Shown here: positions 47,890 to 56,444 of the stretch, piece after piece
Position numbering within the stretch: position 1 is the first letter of the stretch
How the letters are laid out: each line of letters begins with the position of its first letter
NCBI GenBank assembly: GCA_004554075.1
Contig: SFOB01000003.1
Coordinates: forward strand, 114,875-178,874
DNA: 64,000 bases
Source of the DNA: Treponema sp.
GTDB taxonomy: Bacteria > Spirochaetota > Spirochaetia > Treponematales > Treponemataceae
Direction of reading: 5' to 3'
Translations under genes and position numbers: made by a program
Notes under the pieces: generated by a model
Seen by the model: only the letters and a program-made list of their open reading frames with translations
What the model was told of the DNA's origin: nothing
Databases searched by the model: none

Positions 47890-48582
47890 ATGTCTGATAT
47901 GAACTTTATTGACAGTTTAAATGATTTTGGACTCACCCGTCAGGAGGGAACTATTTATTCGGCTCTTCTGAATCACGGTGAGATGACAGGCTATGAGGTT
48001 GCAAAGGACACAGGTATTTCGCGTTCTAATGTTTATGCAGCCCTCACCGCTCTTGTAGAAAAGGGAGCAGCCTGTCTTATTGAAGGTGAGTCTACAAAAT
48101 ACCGCCCGGTTGAAATCACACTTTTTACAAGTAATAGAATCTCAGAATTGCAGAAGGCTGCGGCCTGGCTGGAAAAGCATGCACCGAAAAAAGTTATTGC
48201 AGCTGATGGTTATATCACAATCACAGGCGCAAAAAACATCAAAAATAAAATCAGGGAAATGCTGGGCAAGACAGAACTGCGTCTTTATATGATGGCAACA
48301 GCTGATGTACTTGGTGAATTCAAAGATGAACTTAGCGCTCTGGTTGCGGCCGGAAAAAAGGTTGTTCTTCTTACAAAGGACTTTAAGCTGGCTGGTGCAA
48401 AAATCTACGAGACAAAGCCGGATGACGGTCAGCTGCGTTTTATTGCAGATTCGGCTTACGTTTTAACCGGTGAGCTTACCGGCGATGAACACGACACCTG
48501 TTTGTATTCCGGACAGAAAAACCTCGTTGAGGTCATGAAGGAAGCATTAAAGGATAAAATTACGCTTTTGGGCGGAAAATAA
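47890..48582 (+). CDS. TrmB family transcriptional regulator
   Basis: A 230-residue regulator with an N-terminal TrmB-type winged helix-turn-helix (residues 8-72: FGLTRQEGTIYSALLNHGEMTGYEVAKDTGISRSNVYAALTALVEKGAACLI) and a C-terminal effector region that resembles the sugar-binding or PLD-like part of TrmB proteins (about 100-230). Members control sugar transport and metabolism. It diverges from the GH27 alpha-galactosidase gene, which makes that gene a candidate target, although the palindrome before GH27 looks LacI-like rather than TrmB-like. The ATG has no clear Shine-Dalgarno sequence. A family A repeat separates it from ddh. Ligand unknown. Confidence 0.88.
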   Translation: MSDMNFIDSLNDFGLTRQEGTIYSALLNHGEMTGYEVAKDTGISRSNVYAALTALVEKGAACLIEGESTKYRPVEITLFTSNRISELQKAAAWLEKHAPKKVIAADGYITITGAKNIKNKIREMLGKTELRLYMMATADVLGEFKDELSALVAAGKKVVLLTKDFKLAGAKIYETKPDDGQLRFIADSAYVLTGELTGDEHDTCLYSGQKNLVEVMKEALKDKITLLGGK

Positions 48583-48591
48583 AAAAATAAA

Positions 48592-48651
48592 TGTCATTCT
48601 GAACTTGTTTCAGAATCTATTAAAGAGACCCTGAAACAAGTTCAGGGTGAC
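48592..48651. repeat. Family A repeat, inverted pair
   Basis: GTCATTCTGAACTTGTTTCA ... CTGAAACAAGTTCAGGGTGA: two AACTTGTTTC-type copies in opposite orientation, placed immediately before the ddh ribosome binding site. Confidence 0.8.
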
Positions 48652-48665
48652 GATTTGGAGGTTAT

Positions 48666-49646
48666 ATGAAAATTGGTATTTTAGGTTATGGTAATCCTGG
48701 AAAGGGCGTTGAAGGTGCAATCAAACAGAATCCAGACTGTGAACTCACAGCTGTATTCACACGCCGCGATCCTTCTTCAGTAAAGATTTTGACAGCAGGT
48801 GTTCCTGTTTATAACGTAGCAGATGTAGAAAAACACAAGGACGAAGTTGATGTTCTTATCATCTGTGGTGGTTCAGCAACAGACCTTCCAAAACAGACTC
48901 CAGAATATGCAAAATATTTCAACGTAATCGACAGCTTCGATACACACGCAAAAATCCCAGAGCACTTTGCAAATGTTGATAAGGTTGCAAAGGACTTTAA
49001 GCATACAGCACTCATCAGCTGTGGCTGGGATCCGGGACTTTTCAGCTTGAGCCGCCTCTATGCAAACTGCATTCTTCCAGACGGAAAGGATTACACTTTC
49101 TGGGGTAAGGGAGTTTCTCAGGGACACTCAGACGCTATTCGCCGCATTGAAGGTGTAAAAGATGGTAAGCAGTACACAATTCCAGTCCAGGCTGCTTTGG
49201 ACGCTGTTCGCTCAGGAAGCAATCCTGAATTGACTACACGCCAGAAGCATACACGCGAATGCTTTGTTGTAGCAGAAGAAGGTGCAGACAAGGCCCGCAT
49301 CGAAAAAGAAATCAAAGAAATGCCAAACTACTTTGCTGATTACGACACTACAGTTCACTTCATCAGCGAAGAAGAATTGAAGAAGAACCACTCTGGTATT
49401 CCACATGGTGGATTTGTAATTCGCTCTGGAAAGACTGGCTGGGATAAAGAGTTCAACAACGTAATTGAGTACAGCCTCAAGCTCGACTCAAACCCTGCAT
49501 TTACTTCAAGCGTACTCGTAGCTTATGCCCGCGCAGTATACAGAATGAACAAGGAAGGTCAGACAGGCTGTAAGACAGTATTCGATGTTGCACCAGCTTA
49601 CCTGAGCCCACTTTCAGGCGACGAAATTAGAGCACACCTGCTCTAG
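48666..49646 (+). CDS. ddh: meso-Diaminopimelate D-dehydrogenase
   Basis: A 326-residue NADP-dependent enzyme of normal length that aminates tetrahydrodipicolinate directly to meso-diaminopimelate, the one-step branch of the lysine/peptidoglycan pathway. Rossmann motif GILGYGNPGKGVEGAI (residues 3-18), VFTRRDP near 30, VDVLIICGGSATDLP (about 60-74), IDSFDTHAKIPEH (about 88-100), CGWDPGLFSLSRLYAN (about 119-134) and GKGVSQGHSDAIRRIEGV (about 146-163) are as in characterised members. GGAGG lies before the ATG. lysA follows after eight bases, forming an operon. This gives a short DAP route that bypasses the acylated intermediates. Confidence 0.94.
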   Translation: MKIGILGYGNPGKGVEGAIKQNPDCELTAVFTRRDPSSVKILTAGVPVYNVADVEKHKDEVDVLIICGGSATDLPKQTPEYAKYFNVIDSFDTHAKIPEHFANVDKVAKDFKHTALISCGWDPGLFSLSRLYANCILPDGKDYTFWGKGVSQGHSDAIRRIEGVKDGKQYTIPVQAALDAVRSGSNPELTTRQKHTRECFVVAEEGADKARIEKEIKEMPNYFADYDTTVHFISEEELKKNHSGIPHGGFVIRSGKTGWDKEFNNVIEYSLKLDSNPAFTSSVLVAYARAVYRMNKEGQTGCKTVFDVAPAYLSPLSGDEIRAHLL

Positions 49647-49654
49647 GAGATTAT

Positions 49655-50896
49655 ATGAATTCTTTTATTGAATCAGTAAATTTTTTTGAAGGAAACGACC
49701 CGGAGAAGCTGGCCCAGGACTTTGGCACTCCGCTTTATGTTTATAACGAAAAGATTCTGCGCAGCAGAATGGATGCAGTTGCAAAGGTAATTACAAAGTA
49801 TCCTTACACTGCAAACTATTCTGTAAAGGCAAACACAAACATCCACATTCTTAAGCTTGCTCTCGAAGAAGGCAACAACTGCGATGCCATGAGCGTTGGT
49901 GAAATCCAGATGCTGCTTAAGGCAGGCTTCCCTAAGGAACGCATTTTCTTTGTTCCAAACAACGTTAGCGAAGAAGAAATGCAGTTTGCGATTGATAACG
50001 GAATCATGACCAGCTGTGACTCACTTGCCCAGCTTGAGCTTTATGGTTCACTTAACAAGGGCGGTAAGGTTGCAGTGCGAATCAATCCAGGGGTTGGAGC
50101 CGGTCACCATGAAAAGGTTGTAACAGGCGGTAAGAAAACTAAGTTTGGAATTTCTGAAGAATTTATTCCTCAGATTTTCGAAATTGCTTCAAAGTATAAT
50201 CTTACAATTGCCGGAATCAACCAGCACATTGGTTCTCTCTTTATGGACCCACAGCCTTATCTTGATGCAGTTTCTAACCTGCTTAGAATTGCCCTTCAGT
50301 TTAAGGATCTTGAGTTTGTTGATTTTGGTGGAGGCTACGGTATTCCATATCACAAGCTGGATGACGAAAAAGATTTCCCAATGGAAGATTTTAAGAAGCG
50401 TCTTGAGCCGATTCTTGATGACTTTGTTGCAAAGTACGGACGCGCTCCGCTTTTCAAGAGTGAGCCTGGCCGTTTCTGTGTTGCAGAAGGCAGCGTAATC
50501 TTGGGGCGCCTTCATGCAGTTAAGCACAACAACGGAAAGACCTTTGCCGGAACTGATATTGGTATGAACGTTCTTGTTCGCCCAAGTATGTACGACAGCT
50601 GGCATGATATCGAAGTAATCCGCGAGGGTAAGGTTGTTGCACGCGACAATCTGATGGAACAGACAGTAACCGGTAACATCTGCGAAAGTGGAGATCTTCT
50701 TGCTAAGGACCGCCCTCTCCCTGAAATGAAGCGCGGAGACCTTGCCTGCGTTCTCGACACCGGTGCTTACGGCTGGTCTATGTGTTCAACCTACAACAGC
50801 CGCCCACGCCCAGCTGAAGTTCTCATCTGCAAGGATGGTAGCGTAAAGCTTATCCGCCGCCGCGAGACAATTGAAGATCTTATGAGGCTGTTCTAA
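49655..50896 (+). CDS. lysA: Diaminopimelate decarboxylase
   Basis: A 413-residue PLP-dependent enzyme (alanine-racemase-type barrel plus beta domain) that decarboxylates meso-diaminopimelate to L-lysine. The PLP lysine lies in NYSVKANTN (residues 46-54), the phosphate-binding Gly-rich motif in VDFGGGYGIPYH (about 222-233), SEPGRFCVAEGS near 268-279, and the substrate Cys in ICESGDLLAKDR (about 343-354); AYGWSMCSTYNSRPRPAEV closes the site. AGGAG precedes the ATG eight bases after ddh. Together the pair makes lysine from tetrahydrodipicolinate in two steps. Closely related enzymes can act on carboxynorspermidine, but the ddh neighbour argues for DAP. Confidence 0.95.
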   Translation: MNSFIESVNFFEGNDPEKLAQDFGTPLYVYNEKILRSRMDAVAKVITKYPYTANYSVKANTNIHILKLALEEGNNCDAMSVGEIQMLLKAGFPKERIFFVPNNVSEEEMQFAIDNGIMTSCDSLAQLELYGSLNKGGKVAVRINPGVGAGHHEKVVTGGKKTKFGISEEFIPQIFEIASKYNLTIAGINQHIGSLFMDPQPYLDAVSNLLRIALQFKDLEFVDFGGGYGIPYHKLDDEKDFPMEDFKKRLEPILDDFVAKYGRAPLFKSEPGRFCVAEGSVILGRLHAVKHNNGKTFAGTDIGMNVLVRPSMYDSWHDIEVIREGKVVARDNLMEQTVTGNICESGDLLAKDRPLPEMKRGDLACVLDTGAYGWSMCSTYNSRPRPAEVLICKDGSVKLIRRRETIEDLMRLF

Positions 50897-50994
50897 TAAA
50901 AGTCGGCAAGCACAGCTTGCCTCTGAGCCATTCTTTCGATGAACCTAAAGCAACCCTTACGGCTTGCTTTTTAACGGTTCTTCGATTATAGGCA

Positions 50995-51023
50995 TGTCAT
51001 TCCCGGGCTTGACCCGGGAATCT
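50995..51023. repeat. Family A repeat, consensus copy
   Basis: Nearly perfect palindrome with core CCCGGGCTTGACCCGGGAAT, 25 bases before the MATE start codon. An upstream reading frame of the MATE gene runs through it and would add an artefactual SFPGLTRES peptide. Confidence 0.85.
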
Positions 51024-51047
51024 AGTTTTGGATATTTTAAAATACTT

Positions 51048-52373
51048 ATGACAAAAAATCTTACAGAGGGCTCAATCCTCAAAAATATCGTCCTTTTCTC
51101 TCTTCCATATCTTCTTTCATATTTTTTACAGACACTCTACGGCATGGCAGACCTTTTCCTTGCCGGCCAGTTCAACGGTGCGGCAGTAATTTCTGCAGTG
51201 TCTATCGGAAGTCAGGTTATGCATATGCTTACGGTAATTATCGTGGGGCTTGCAATGGGCGGTACTGTTTTGATTGGCCAGGCTGTGGGTGCAAAAGATG
51301 AAAAAAGAACAGCTAAAACAACCGGCAATACAATTACCCTCTTTTTGATTTTTTCAGCCATCGTGACAATCATCCTGCTTGCTGCCTGCCGTGGAATCGT
51401 AAACCTTGTTTCAACTCCGCCGGAAAGTGTGGAGCAGACAGTTGCTTATCTCCGCGTCTGCTTTGCAGGAATTCCATTTATTGTTGCTTATAATATCATT
51501 GCATCTATTTACCGTGGCATGGGCGACTCAAAAAGCCCTATGATTTTTGTAATCATTGCCTGTGTTCTCAACATCATTCTTGACTACATCTTTATGGGCG
51601 TCTTCGGAATGCAGGCAGAAGGTGCGGCAATTGCAACAGTAATTGCACAGGCAGTCAGCGTAATTATCAGCCTGATTGCAATTGTAAGAACCCGAAGCCT
51701 TAAGCTTTCAAAAAGTGACCTTAAAATTGATCACAAGGTTATGGGTGATATCCTGAAAATTGGAGTGCCGGTTGCCTGTCAGGATGGCTTTATTCAGATT
51801 TCCTTTATTGTAATTACAATTATTGCCAACCGCCGCGGTGTAAATGTAGCGGCTGCGGTTGGCATTGTAGAAAAAATCATCTGCTTTCTCTTCCTTATTC
51901 CTTCCAGTATGCTTTCAAGCATCAGCGCAATTGCGGCTCAGAATATCGGAGCAGGTTATCAGGATCGTGCCCGTCACACACTTTATGCGGGCACCGCAAT
52001 TGCTGTTGGAATCGGTGCTGTTTTTGCCATCGCCTTTCAGTTTATTTCGCATCCGGTTATAAGCCTTTTTACCCGCGACGAAATTGTCGTAACGCTTGGA
52101 ACCCAGTATCTCAAGTCTTACGTAACCGACTGCGTGCTTGCTGCTATTCACTTCTGCTTCAGCGGCTACTTTACCGCAATGGGAAAATCAATTATTTCAT
52201 TTATACATAATTCGATTTCTATCATTCTTATCCGCATTCCGGGTGCTTATCTGGCATCAAAGTTCTGGCCGGAAACTCTTTTCCCAATGGGCTGCGCCGC
52301 ACCGCTTGGAAGTTTGCTTTCGGCTTTGATTTGCGCAGGTGCATATTTGTGGCTGCGTAAAAAGGGGCGTTGA
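51048..52373 (+). CDS. MATE family multidrug/toxin exporter
   Basis: A 441-residue, 12-helix membrane exporter of the MATE family: GSILKNIVLFSLPYLLSYFLQTLYGMADLFLAGQF at the start, IASIYRGMGDSKSPMIFVIIACVLNIILDYIFMGVFGMQAEGAAIATV near residue 155-200 and IGVPVACQDGFIQISF near 235-250. ATG 51048 is chosen because the conserved region begins five residues later; the frame extends 28 codons upstream only through a family A repeat. No Shine-Dalgarno sequence is visible. Monocistronic, followed by composite repeats. Third MATE gene of the window; substrate unknown. Confidence 0.92.
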   Translation: MTKNLTEGSILKNIVLFSLPYLLSYFLQTLYGMADLFLAGQFNGAAVISAVSIGSQVMHMLTVIIVGLAMGGTVLIGQAVGAKDEKRTAKTTGNTITLFLIFSAIVTIILLAACRGIVNLVSTPPESVEQTVAYLRVCFAGIPFIVAYNIIASIYRGMGDSKSPMIFVIIACVLNIILDYIFMGVFGMQAEGAAIATVIAQAVSVIISLIAIVRTRSLKLSKSDLKIDHKVMGDILKIGVPVACQDGFIQISFIVITIIANRRGVNVAAAVGIVEKIICFLFLIPSSMLSSISAIAAQNIGAGYQDRARHTLYAGTAIAVGIGAVFAIAFQFISHPVISLFTRDEIVVTLGTQYLKSYVTDCVLAAIHFCFSGYFTAMGKSIISFIHNSISIILIRIPGAYLASKFWPETLFPMGCAAPLGSLLSALICAGAYLWLRKKGR

Positions 52374-52429
52374 ACGTTCGCTTTCGCTCACTATCGAGTT
52401 TGCAAGCAAACTCGCGGGGAAATTATCGG

Positions 52430-52506
52430 GGTCTTAGGGGCAGAGCCCCTAGGAGAAGGGGTAGCCCGCAACAAACGTGCGGGCGAGGGGAAGGCTTTCC
52501 CCTTAT
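52430..52506. repeat. G/C-rich dispersed repeat, family B (composite)
   Basis: TAGGGGCAGAGCCCCTA, GCCCGCA-ACAAACG-TGCGGGC and AGGGGAAGGCTTTCCCCT in succession, between the MATE gene and the nucleoside-transport operon. Just before it (about 52397-52420) is the palindrome CGAGTTTGC-AAGC-AAACTCG. Confidence 0.7.
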
Positions 52507-52515
52507 AAAAAATCA

Positions 52516-52544
52516 ATGACAAATTCCTCCAAAATCATTATAAT
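52516..52544 (+). promoter_or_regulatory. Sigma-70-type promoter of the nucleoside-binding protein gene
   Basis: ATGACA (52516-52521), 17-base spacer, TATAAT (52539-52544); ATG 52577 follows behind a TTGGAGGAT ribosome binding site. The -35/-10 pair is the same as at 6504-6532. Confidence 0.75.
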
Positions 52545-52576
52545 TTATAACATCATTTTATTTGGAGGATAAATAA

Positions 52577-53695
52577 ATGAAAAAGCTTATTGCTATTGCT
52601 ATGATGGCTGCACTCGTTTGCACATCAGTTTTCGCAGCTCCTAAAAAGAACAAGAAGGCTGCAAAAAAATCTTCTGTAAAAATCGCTATGGTAACAGACT
52701 CTGGTGATATTACAGACCAGTCTTTCAACCAGACAACTTATCAGGCATGTAAGGACTATGCTGAAGCTAACGGACTCGAGTTCCAGTACTACAAACCAGC
52801 AGGAGATTCAACAGCAGACCGCGTTGCTTCTATCGATGCTGCTTACCAGGACGGATACAATGTAATCGTTCTTCCTGGATACCTCTTTGGTGAAGCTATT
52901 GTTAAGGTAGCTAAAGATTATGATGATGCTAAATTCATCGGTCTTGATATCAGCGAAGGCGACCTTGGTGGACAGGCTGTTCCAGCTAACGTATTCTGTG
53001 CTGTTTATCAGGAAGAGCTTCCTGGTTTCTTTGCAGGTTATGCTGCTGTAAAAGAAGGTTATCGTCACCTCGGATTCCTTGGTGGTATGGCTGTTCCAGC
53101 TGTAGTTCGCTACGGATACGGATTTGTTCAGGGTGCTAACAAGGCTGCTGAAGAACTCAAGGTTGCTGACAAGGTAACAATCGAGTATGTATACGGTGGT
53201 CAGTTCTACGGTGACCAGACAATTACTGCTTCTATGGACGGATGGTACAAGAACCGCGGTGTAGAAGTTGTATTTGCTTGTGGTGGTGGAATCTGGACAT
53301 CTGCTTGTGAAGCTGCTTCAAAAGTTGGCGGAAAGGTAATTGGTGTAGACGTTGATCAGACAGCTCAGATCAATGGTTATGGTGCTGGTATGTGTGTAAC
53401 ATCTGCTATGAAGGGTCTTGGTGCTACTGTAAACGCAGCTCTTTCTGCAATTCAGGCTGGAAAGTGGGCAGACTACTCTGGAAAGGTTGCAACACTCGGT
53501 CTCGTTTCTGGAACTGATACAAGTGTAAACTATGTTGGTCTTCCTACAGACACATGGACAATGAAGAACTACTCAGTAAAGGATTACAAGAAACTCGTAA
53601 GCGATATCTTCAACAAGAAGGTTGCAGTTTCTAACTCAATCGACAAGCAGCCAGCTGTTACTGTAAAGGTTAACTACTACCAGAACATTAAGTAA
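52577..53695 (+). CDS. BMP-family substrate-binding protein, PnrA-like (nucleoside ABC transporter)
   Basis: A 372-residue periplasmic binding protein of the basic membrane protein family, the class of Treponema pallidum PnrA (TmpC), which binds purine nucleosides. Signal peptide MKKLIAIAMMAALVCTSVFA is followed by KIAMVTDSGDITDQSFNQTTYQACKDYAE (residues 35-63), the GYLFGEAIVKVAKDY segment near 96-110, DISEGD near 117, GFLGGMAVPAVVRYGYGFVQGANKAAEEL near 168-196 and GVDVDQ near 255. Unlike PnrA there is no lipobox, so it is probably free in the periplasm. GGAGG precedes the ATG. Strong promoter, frequent-codon usage and a terminator before the ATPase gene all suggest it is made in excess. Confidence 0.9.
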   Translation: MKKLIAIAMMAALVCTSVFAAPKKNKKAAKKSSVKIAMVTDSGDITDQSFNQTTYQACKDYAEANGLEFQYYKPAGDSTADRVASIDAAYQDGYNVIVLPGYLFGEAIVKVAKDYDDAKFIGLDISEGDLGGQAVPANVFCAVYQEELPGFFAGYAAVKEGYRHLGFLGGMAVPAVVRYGYGFVQGANKAAEELKVADKVTIEYVYGGQFYGDQTITASMDGWYKNRGVEVVFACGGGIWTSACEAASKVGGKVIGVDVDQTAQINGYGAGMCVTSAMKGLGATVNAALSAIQAGKWADYSGKVATLGLVSGTDTSVNYVGLPTDTWTMKNYSVKDYKKLVSDIFNKKVAVSNSIDKQPAVTVKVNYYQNIK

Positions 53696-53713
53696 TTGAC
53701 TTCTTGTTAATTC

Positions 53714-53747
53714 AAAGCGTGAACTCTCCGGAGTTCACGCTTTTTTT
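53714..53747 (+). terminator. Rho-independent terminator inside the transport locus
   Basis: AAAGCGTGAACTC-TCCG-GAGTTCACGCTTT, 13-base perfect stem, followed by more T. It separates the binding-protein gene from the ATPase and permease genes. Confidence 0.92.
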
Positions 53748-53771
53748 GTTTAAAACCCCCACAATTTATAG

Positions 53772-53777
53772 TATAAT
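53772..53777 (+). promoter_or_regulatory. -10 box directly before the ATPase gene
   Basis: TATAAT eight bases before the ATG at 53786, with a weak -35 region (TTTAAA at 53749). No Shine-Dalgarno sequence. This would restart transcription after the terminator and give a leaderless mRNA. Confidence 0.55.
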
Positions 53778-53785
53778 TTCTTCTT

Positions 53786-55339
53786 ATGAGTGAAGAATAC
53801 ATCATTGAAATGCTTAATATTACTAAGCGTTTCCCTGGAATTGTCGCTAACGACAACATTACGCTCCAGCTCAAAAAGGGCGAGATTCATGCCCTGCTTG
53901 GCGAAAACGGAGCCGGAAAATCTACGCTGATGAGTGTCCTCTTTGGTCTCTATCAGCCGGAAGAGGGTGAAATCCATAAGAACGGAAAGAAGGTTGAAAT
54001 CCGGAATCCTAATGATGCTACGGCTCTTGGAATCGGAATGGTGCATCAGCACTTTAAACTCGTTGAAGTTTTTACCGTTCTTGATAATATCATTCTGGGC
54101 AGCGAAACCTGTAAAAACGGTTTTGTAGACCGCAAATCAGCCCGTGAAAAAATCATCAATCTTAGTCAGAAATATGGCCTTGCCGTTGATCCTGATGCAA
54201 AAATCGAAGACATCACAGTTGGTATGCAGCAGCGCGTAGAAATCTTAAAGATGCTCTACCGCGATAATGAGATTTTGATTTTTGATGAGCCTACTGCAGT
54301 TCTTACTCCTCAGGAAATCAAAGAACTCATGCAGATTATGAAGAATCTTGCGGCAGAAGGAAAGTCTATCCTTTTTATTACCCACAAGCTCAACGAAATT
54401 ATGGAAGTTTCAGACCGCTGTTCTGTTTTGTGTAAGGGCCGCTACATTGGTACTGTTGAAATTGCCAATACCAGCAAGGAAGAGCTCAGCCGCATGATGG
54501 TTGGCCGTGATGTAAAATTCACTGTTGATAAAGCTCCAGCCCAGCCTGGCGAAGTAATTCTTGATGTGCAGAACCTGAGTGTAGAAAGTCATCTTCATAA
54601 AAAGTTAGCTGTAAATAACGTGAGCCTTCAAGTTCGCGCCGGAGAAATTGTTTGTATTGCCGGAATCGACGGAAACGGTCAGTCTGAGTTTATTCAGGGA
54701 CTTACAGGGCTTGAAAAGCTGGCTCCTCACGCAAACTCAAAAATCACTTTGGGTGGAGTAGATATCACAAAAAAATCTATCCGCGAGCGCAGTAAGGCCG
54801 GTATGAGCCACGTTCCGGAAGACCGCCACAAGCACGGACTTGTTCTTGATTACACTCTCGAACAGAACATAGTGCTTCAGCGTTACTGGGAGCCTCAGTT
54901 CCAGAAAAATCAGTTTATAAAGACAAAAGAAGTTTCTGCCTATTCGCAGATGCTTATTGATAAATACGATGTTCGCAGCGGACAGGGAAATAAAACAATT
55001 GCCCGGGCAATGTCTGGTGGAAATCAGCAGAAGGCAATTGTCGGCCGCGAGCTGGACAAGGAGCACAGTCTTCTTATTGCCGTTCAGCCAACCCGAGGTC
55101 TTGATGTTGGAGCCATTGAATATCTGCATAAGGCAATTATTGCAGACCGCGATGCTGGTAAGGCAGTTCTTCTGGTTTCTTATGAACTGGAAGAGGTTTT
55201 GAATCTTAGCGACAGAATCCTTGTTATGTATGAAGGTGAGATTGTCGGAGAACTTGATCCAAAGCAGACTACACCTGAAGAACTTGGACTTTACATGGCA
55301 GGTGCTAAAAGGGAGGTAAAAAATGAAAAACAAGTTTAA
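53786..55339 (+). CDS. Nucleoside ABC transporter, double ATPase subunit
   Basis: A 517-residue protein with two ABC domains in one chain, as in sugar and nucleoside importers. The first site has Walker A GENGAGKST (about residues 39-47), signature ITVGMQQRVEIL and Walker B ILIFDEPTAVLT (about 167-178). The second site has a degenerate Walker A GIDGNGQSE (about 293-301, Lys replaced by Gln) but the signature MSGGNQQKAIVGREL near 411 is intact; only one site is expected to hydrolyse ATP fully, as is common in this family. It powers uptake by the two permeases that follow and overlaps the first of them by 17 bases. Start by position of the -10 box. Confidence 0.93.
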   Translation: MSEEYIIEMLNITKRFPGIVANDNITLQLKKGEIHALLGENGAGKSTLMSVLFGLYQPEEGEIHKNGKKVEIRNPNDATALGIGMVHQHFKLVEVFTVLDNIILGSETCKNGFVDRKSAREKIINLSQKYGLAVDPDAKIEDITVGMQQRVEILKMLYRDNEILIFDEPTAVLTPQEIKELMQIMKNLAAEGKSILFITHKLNEIMEVSDRCSVLCKGRYIGTVEIANTSKEELSRMMVGRDVKFTVDKAPAQPGEVILDVQNLSVESHLHKKLAVNNVSLQVRAGEIVCIAGIDGNGQSEFIQGLTGLEKLAPHANSKITLGGVDITKKSIRERSKAGMSHVPEDRHKHGLVLDYTLEQNIVLQRYWEPQFQKNQFIKTKEVSAYSQMLIDKYDVRSGQGNKTIARAMSGGNQQKAIVGRELDKEHSLLIAVQPTRGLDVGAIEYLHKAIIADRDAGKAVLLVSYELEEVLNLSDRILVMYEGEIVGELDPKQTTPEELGLYMAGAKREVKNEKQV

Positions 55340-56432
55340 GGCCATTCTTGCTTCCGACACTTTCCGCTCAATCGCTTCTGCTGTAATTTGTGCTCTTGTT
55401 GGAATCATAGTTGGTTTTATCATCCTTTTGATTATTAATGCTGAACATGCTCCAAAGGCAATCAGTGTAATTTTGAAAAACTTTTTGTATTACAGGAATA
55501 ACGGTAAAAAACTTTACTACCTGGGCCAGACTCTGGTAAAAGCAGTTCCGCTTATTCTCTGTGGTATTGCAGTTTTGTTCGCCTATAAATCAGGCTTGTT
55601 CAATATTGGTGTTGCCGGTCAGTACTGTATTGGAATCGGAGTTTCTTTGTGGTGTGCACTTGCCTGGCATCTGCCATGGTGGCTCTGCCTTTTGTGTGCT
55701 GTAGTATGTGCTGCAATCTGGGCTTCTCTTGCGGGCCTGCTTAAAGCCTTCTGCAATGTAAACGAAGTAATTGCGGGAATCATGCTTAACTGGATTTCAC
55801 TTTATATTGTAAATGTGCTTATGCAGAATGAGCGTGTTATGAACGTTGGTAAATCTGAGACTTATTCAATTACTCAGACTTCTCCTGGTTCACTCTTGCC
55901 GACACTCGGACTTGGTAAACTCTTCCATGACAACGAGTATGTTTCAATTGCGATTCCTTTGACTATTCTTGTTGCAATTCTCATCAACATTCTTTTGAAA
56001 AAGACTGTGCTTGGTTATGAGCTTCGTGCAACTGGTTTGAATAAGCATGCTGCAAAATATGCCGGAATGAAAGATAAGAAAAATCTGATTCTGACAATGG
56101 CAGTTTCTGGTGCTATTGCAGGCCTTGCTGCAGCTCTCTTCTATCTGACTGATGTTCAGCCTTGGAAGACTTCTTCTACAGTTCCTGCCATGGGCTTTAA
56201 CGGAATTGCGGTTGCCTTCCTTGGTGAGCTGAATCCAATCGGTGTAATCTTCTCGGGCTACTTTATTCAGCACATCACTCAGGGCGGAAGCTTTATCGAT
56301 ACAAAATATTTTAATCCTCAGATTGCGGATTTGATTTCATCTATCATCATTTATTCGTGTGCCTTTATGTTCCTATTTAAGACTCAGCTTTCCAAGCTCT
56401 TTGACAGGAAAAAGAAAGGCGAGAGCAAGTAG
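55323..56432 (+). CDS. Nucleoside ABC transporter permease
   Basis: A 369-residue inner-membrane permease of the BPD_transp_2 (LivH/RbsC-like) type with about nine helices. KAVPLILCGIAVLFAYKSGLFNIGVAGQYCIGIG near residues 72-105 and FCNVNEVIAGIMLNWISLYIVNVLM near 141-166 match nucleoside permeases of the YufP/PnrD kind; VLGYELRATGLNKHAAKYAGM near 229-250 is the ATPase-contact loop. The ATG at 55323 lies inside the end of the ATPase gene behind GGGAGG, implying coupled translation. The second permease follows after 12 bases. Confidence 0.92.
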   Translation: MKNKFKAILASDTFRSIASAVICALVGIIVGFIILLIINAEHAPKAISVILKNFLYYRNNGKKLYYLGQTLVKAVPLILCGIAVLFAYKSGLFNIGVAGQYCIGIGVSLWCALAWHLPWWLCLLCAVVCAAIWASLAGLLKAFCNVNEVIAGIMLNWISLYIVNVLMQNERVMNVGKSETYSITQTSPGSLLPTLGLGKLFHDNEYVSIAIPLTILVAILINILLKKTVLGYELRATGLNKHAAKYAGMKDKKNLILTMAVSGAIAGLAAALFYLTDVQPWKTSSTVPAMGFNGIAVAFLGELNPIGVIFSGYFIQHITQGGSFIDTKYFNPQIADLISSIIIYSCAFMFLFKTQLSKLFDRKKKGESK

Positions 56433-56444
56433 GAGGAGGCAGAT

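Noticed and set aside
50964..51047. An upstream extension of the third MATE gene by 28 codons.
   Set aside because: The extension reads through a consensus family A repeat (SFPGLTRESS) and precedes the conserved start of the protein.
52380..52576. A riboswitch in front of the nucleoside-binding protein gene.
   Set aside because: The structured sequence is the family B composite repeat and lies upstream of the promoter, so it is not in the leader. No purine-riboswitch core is recognisable.
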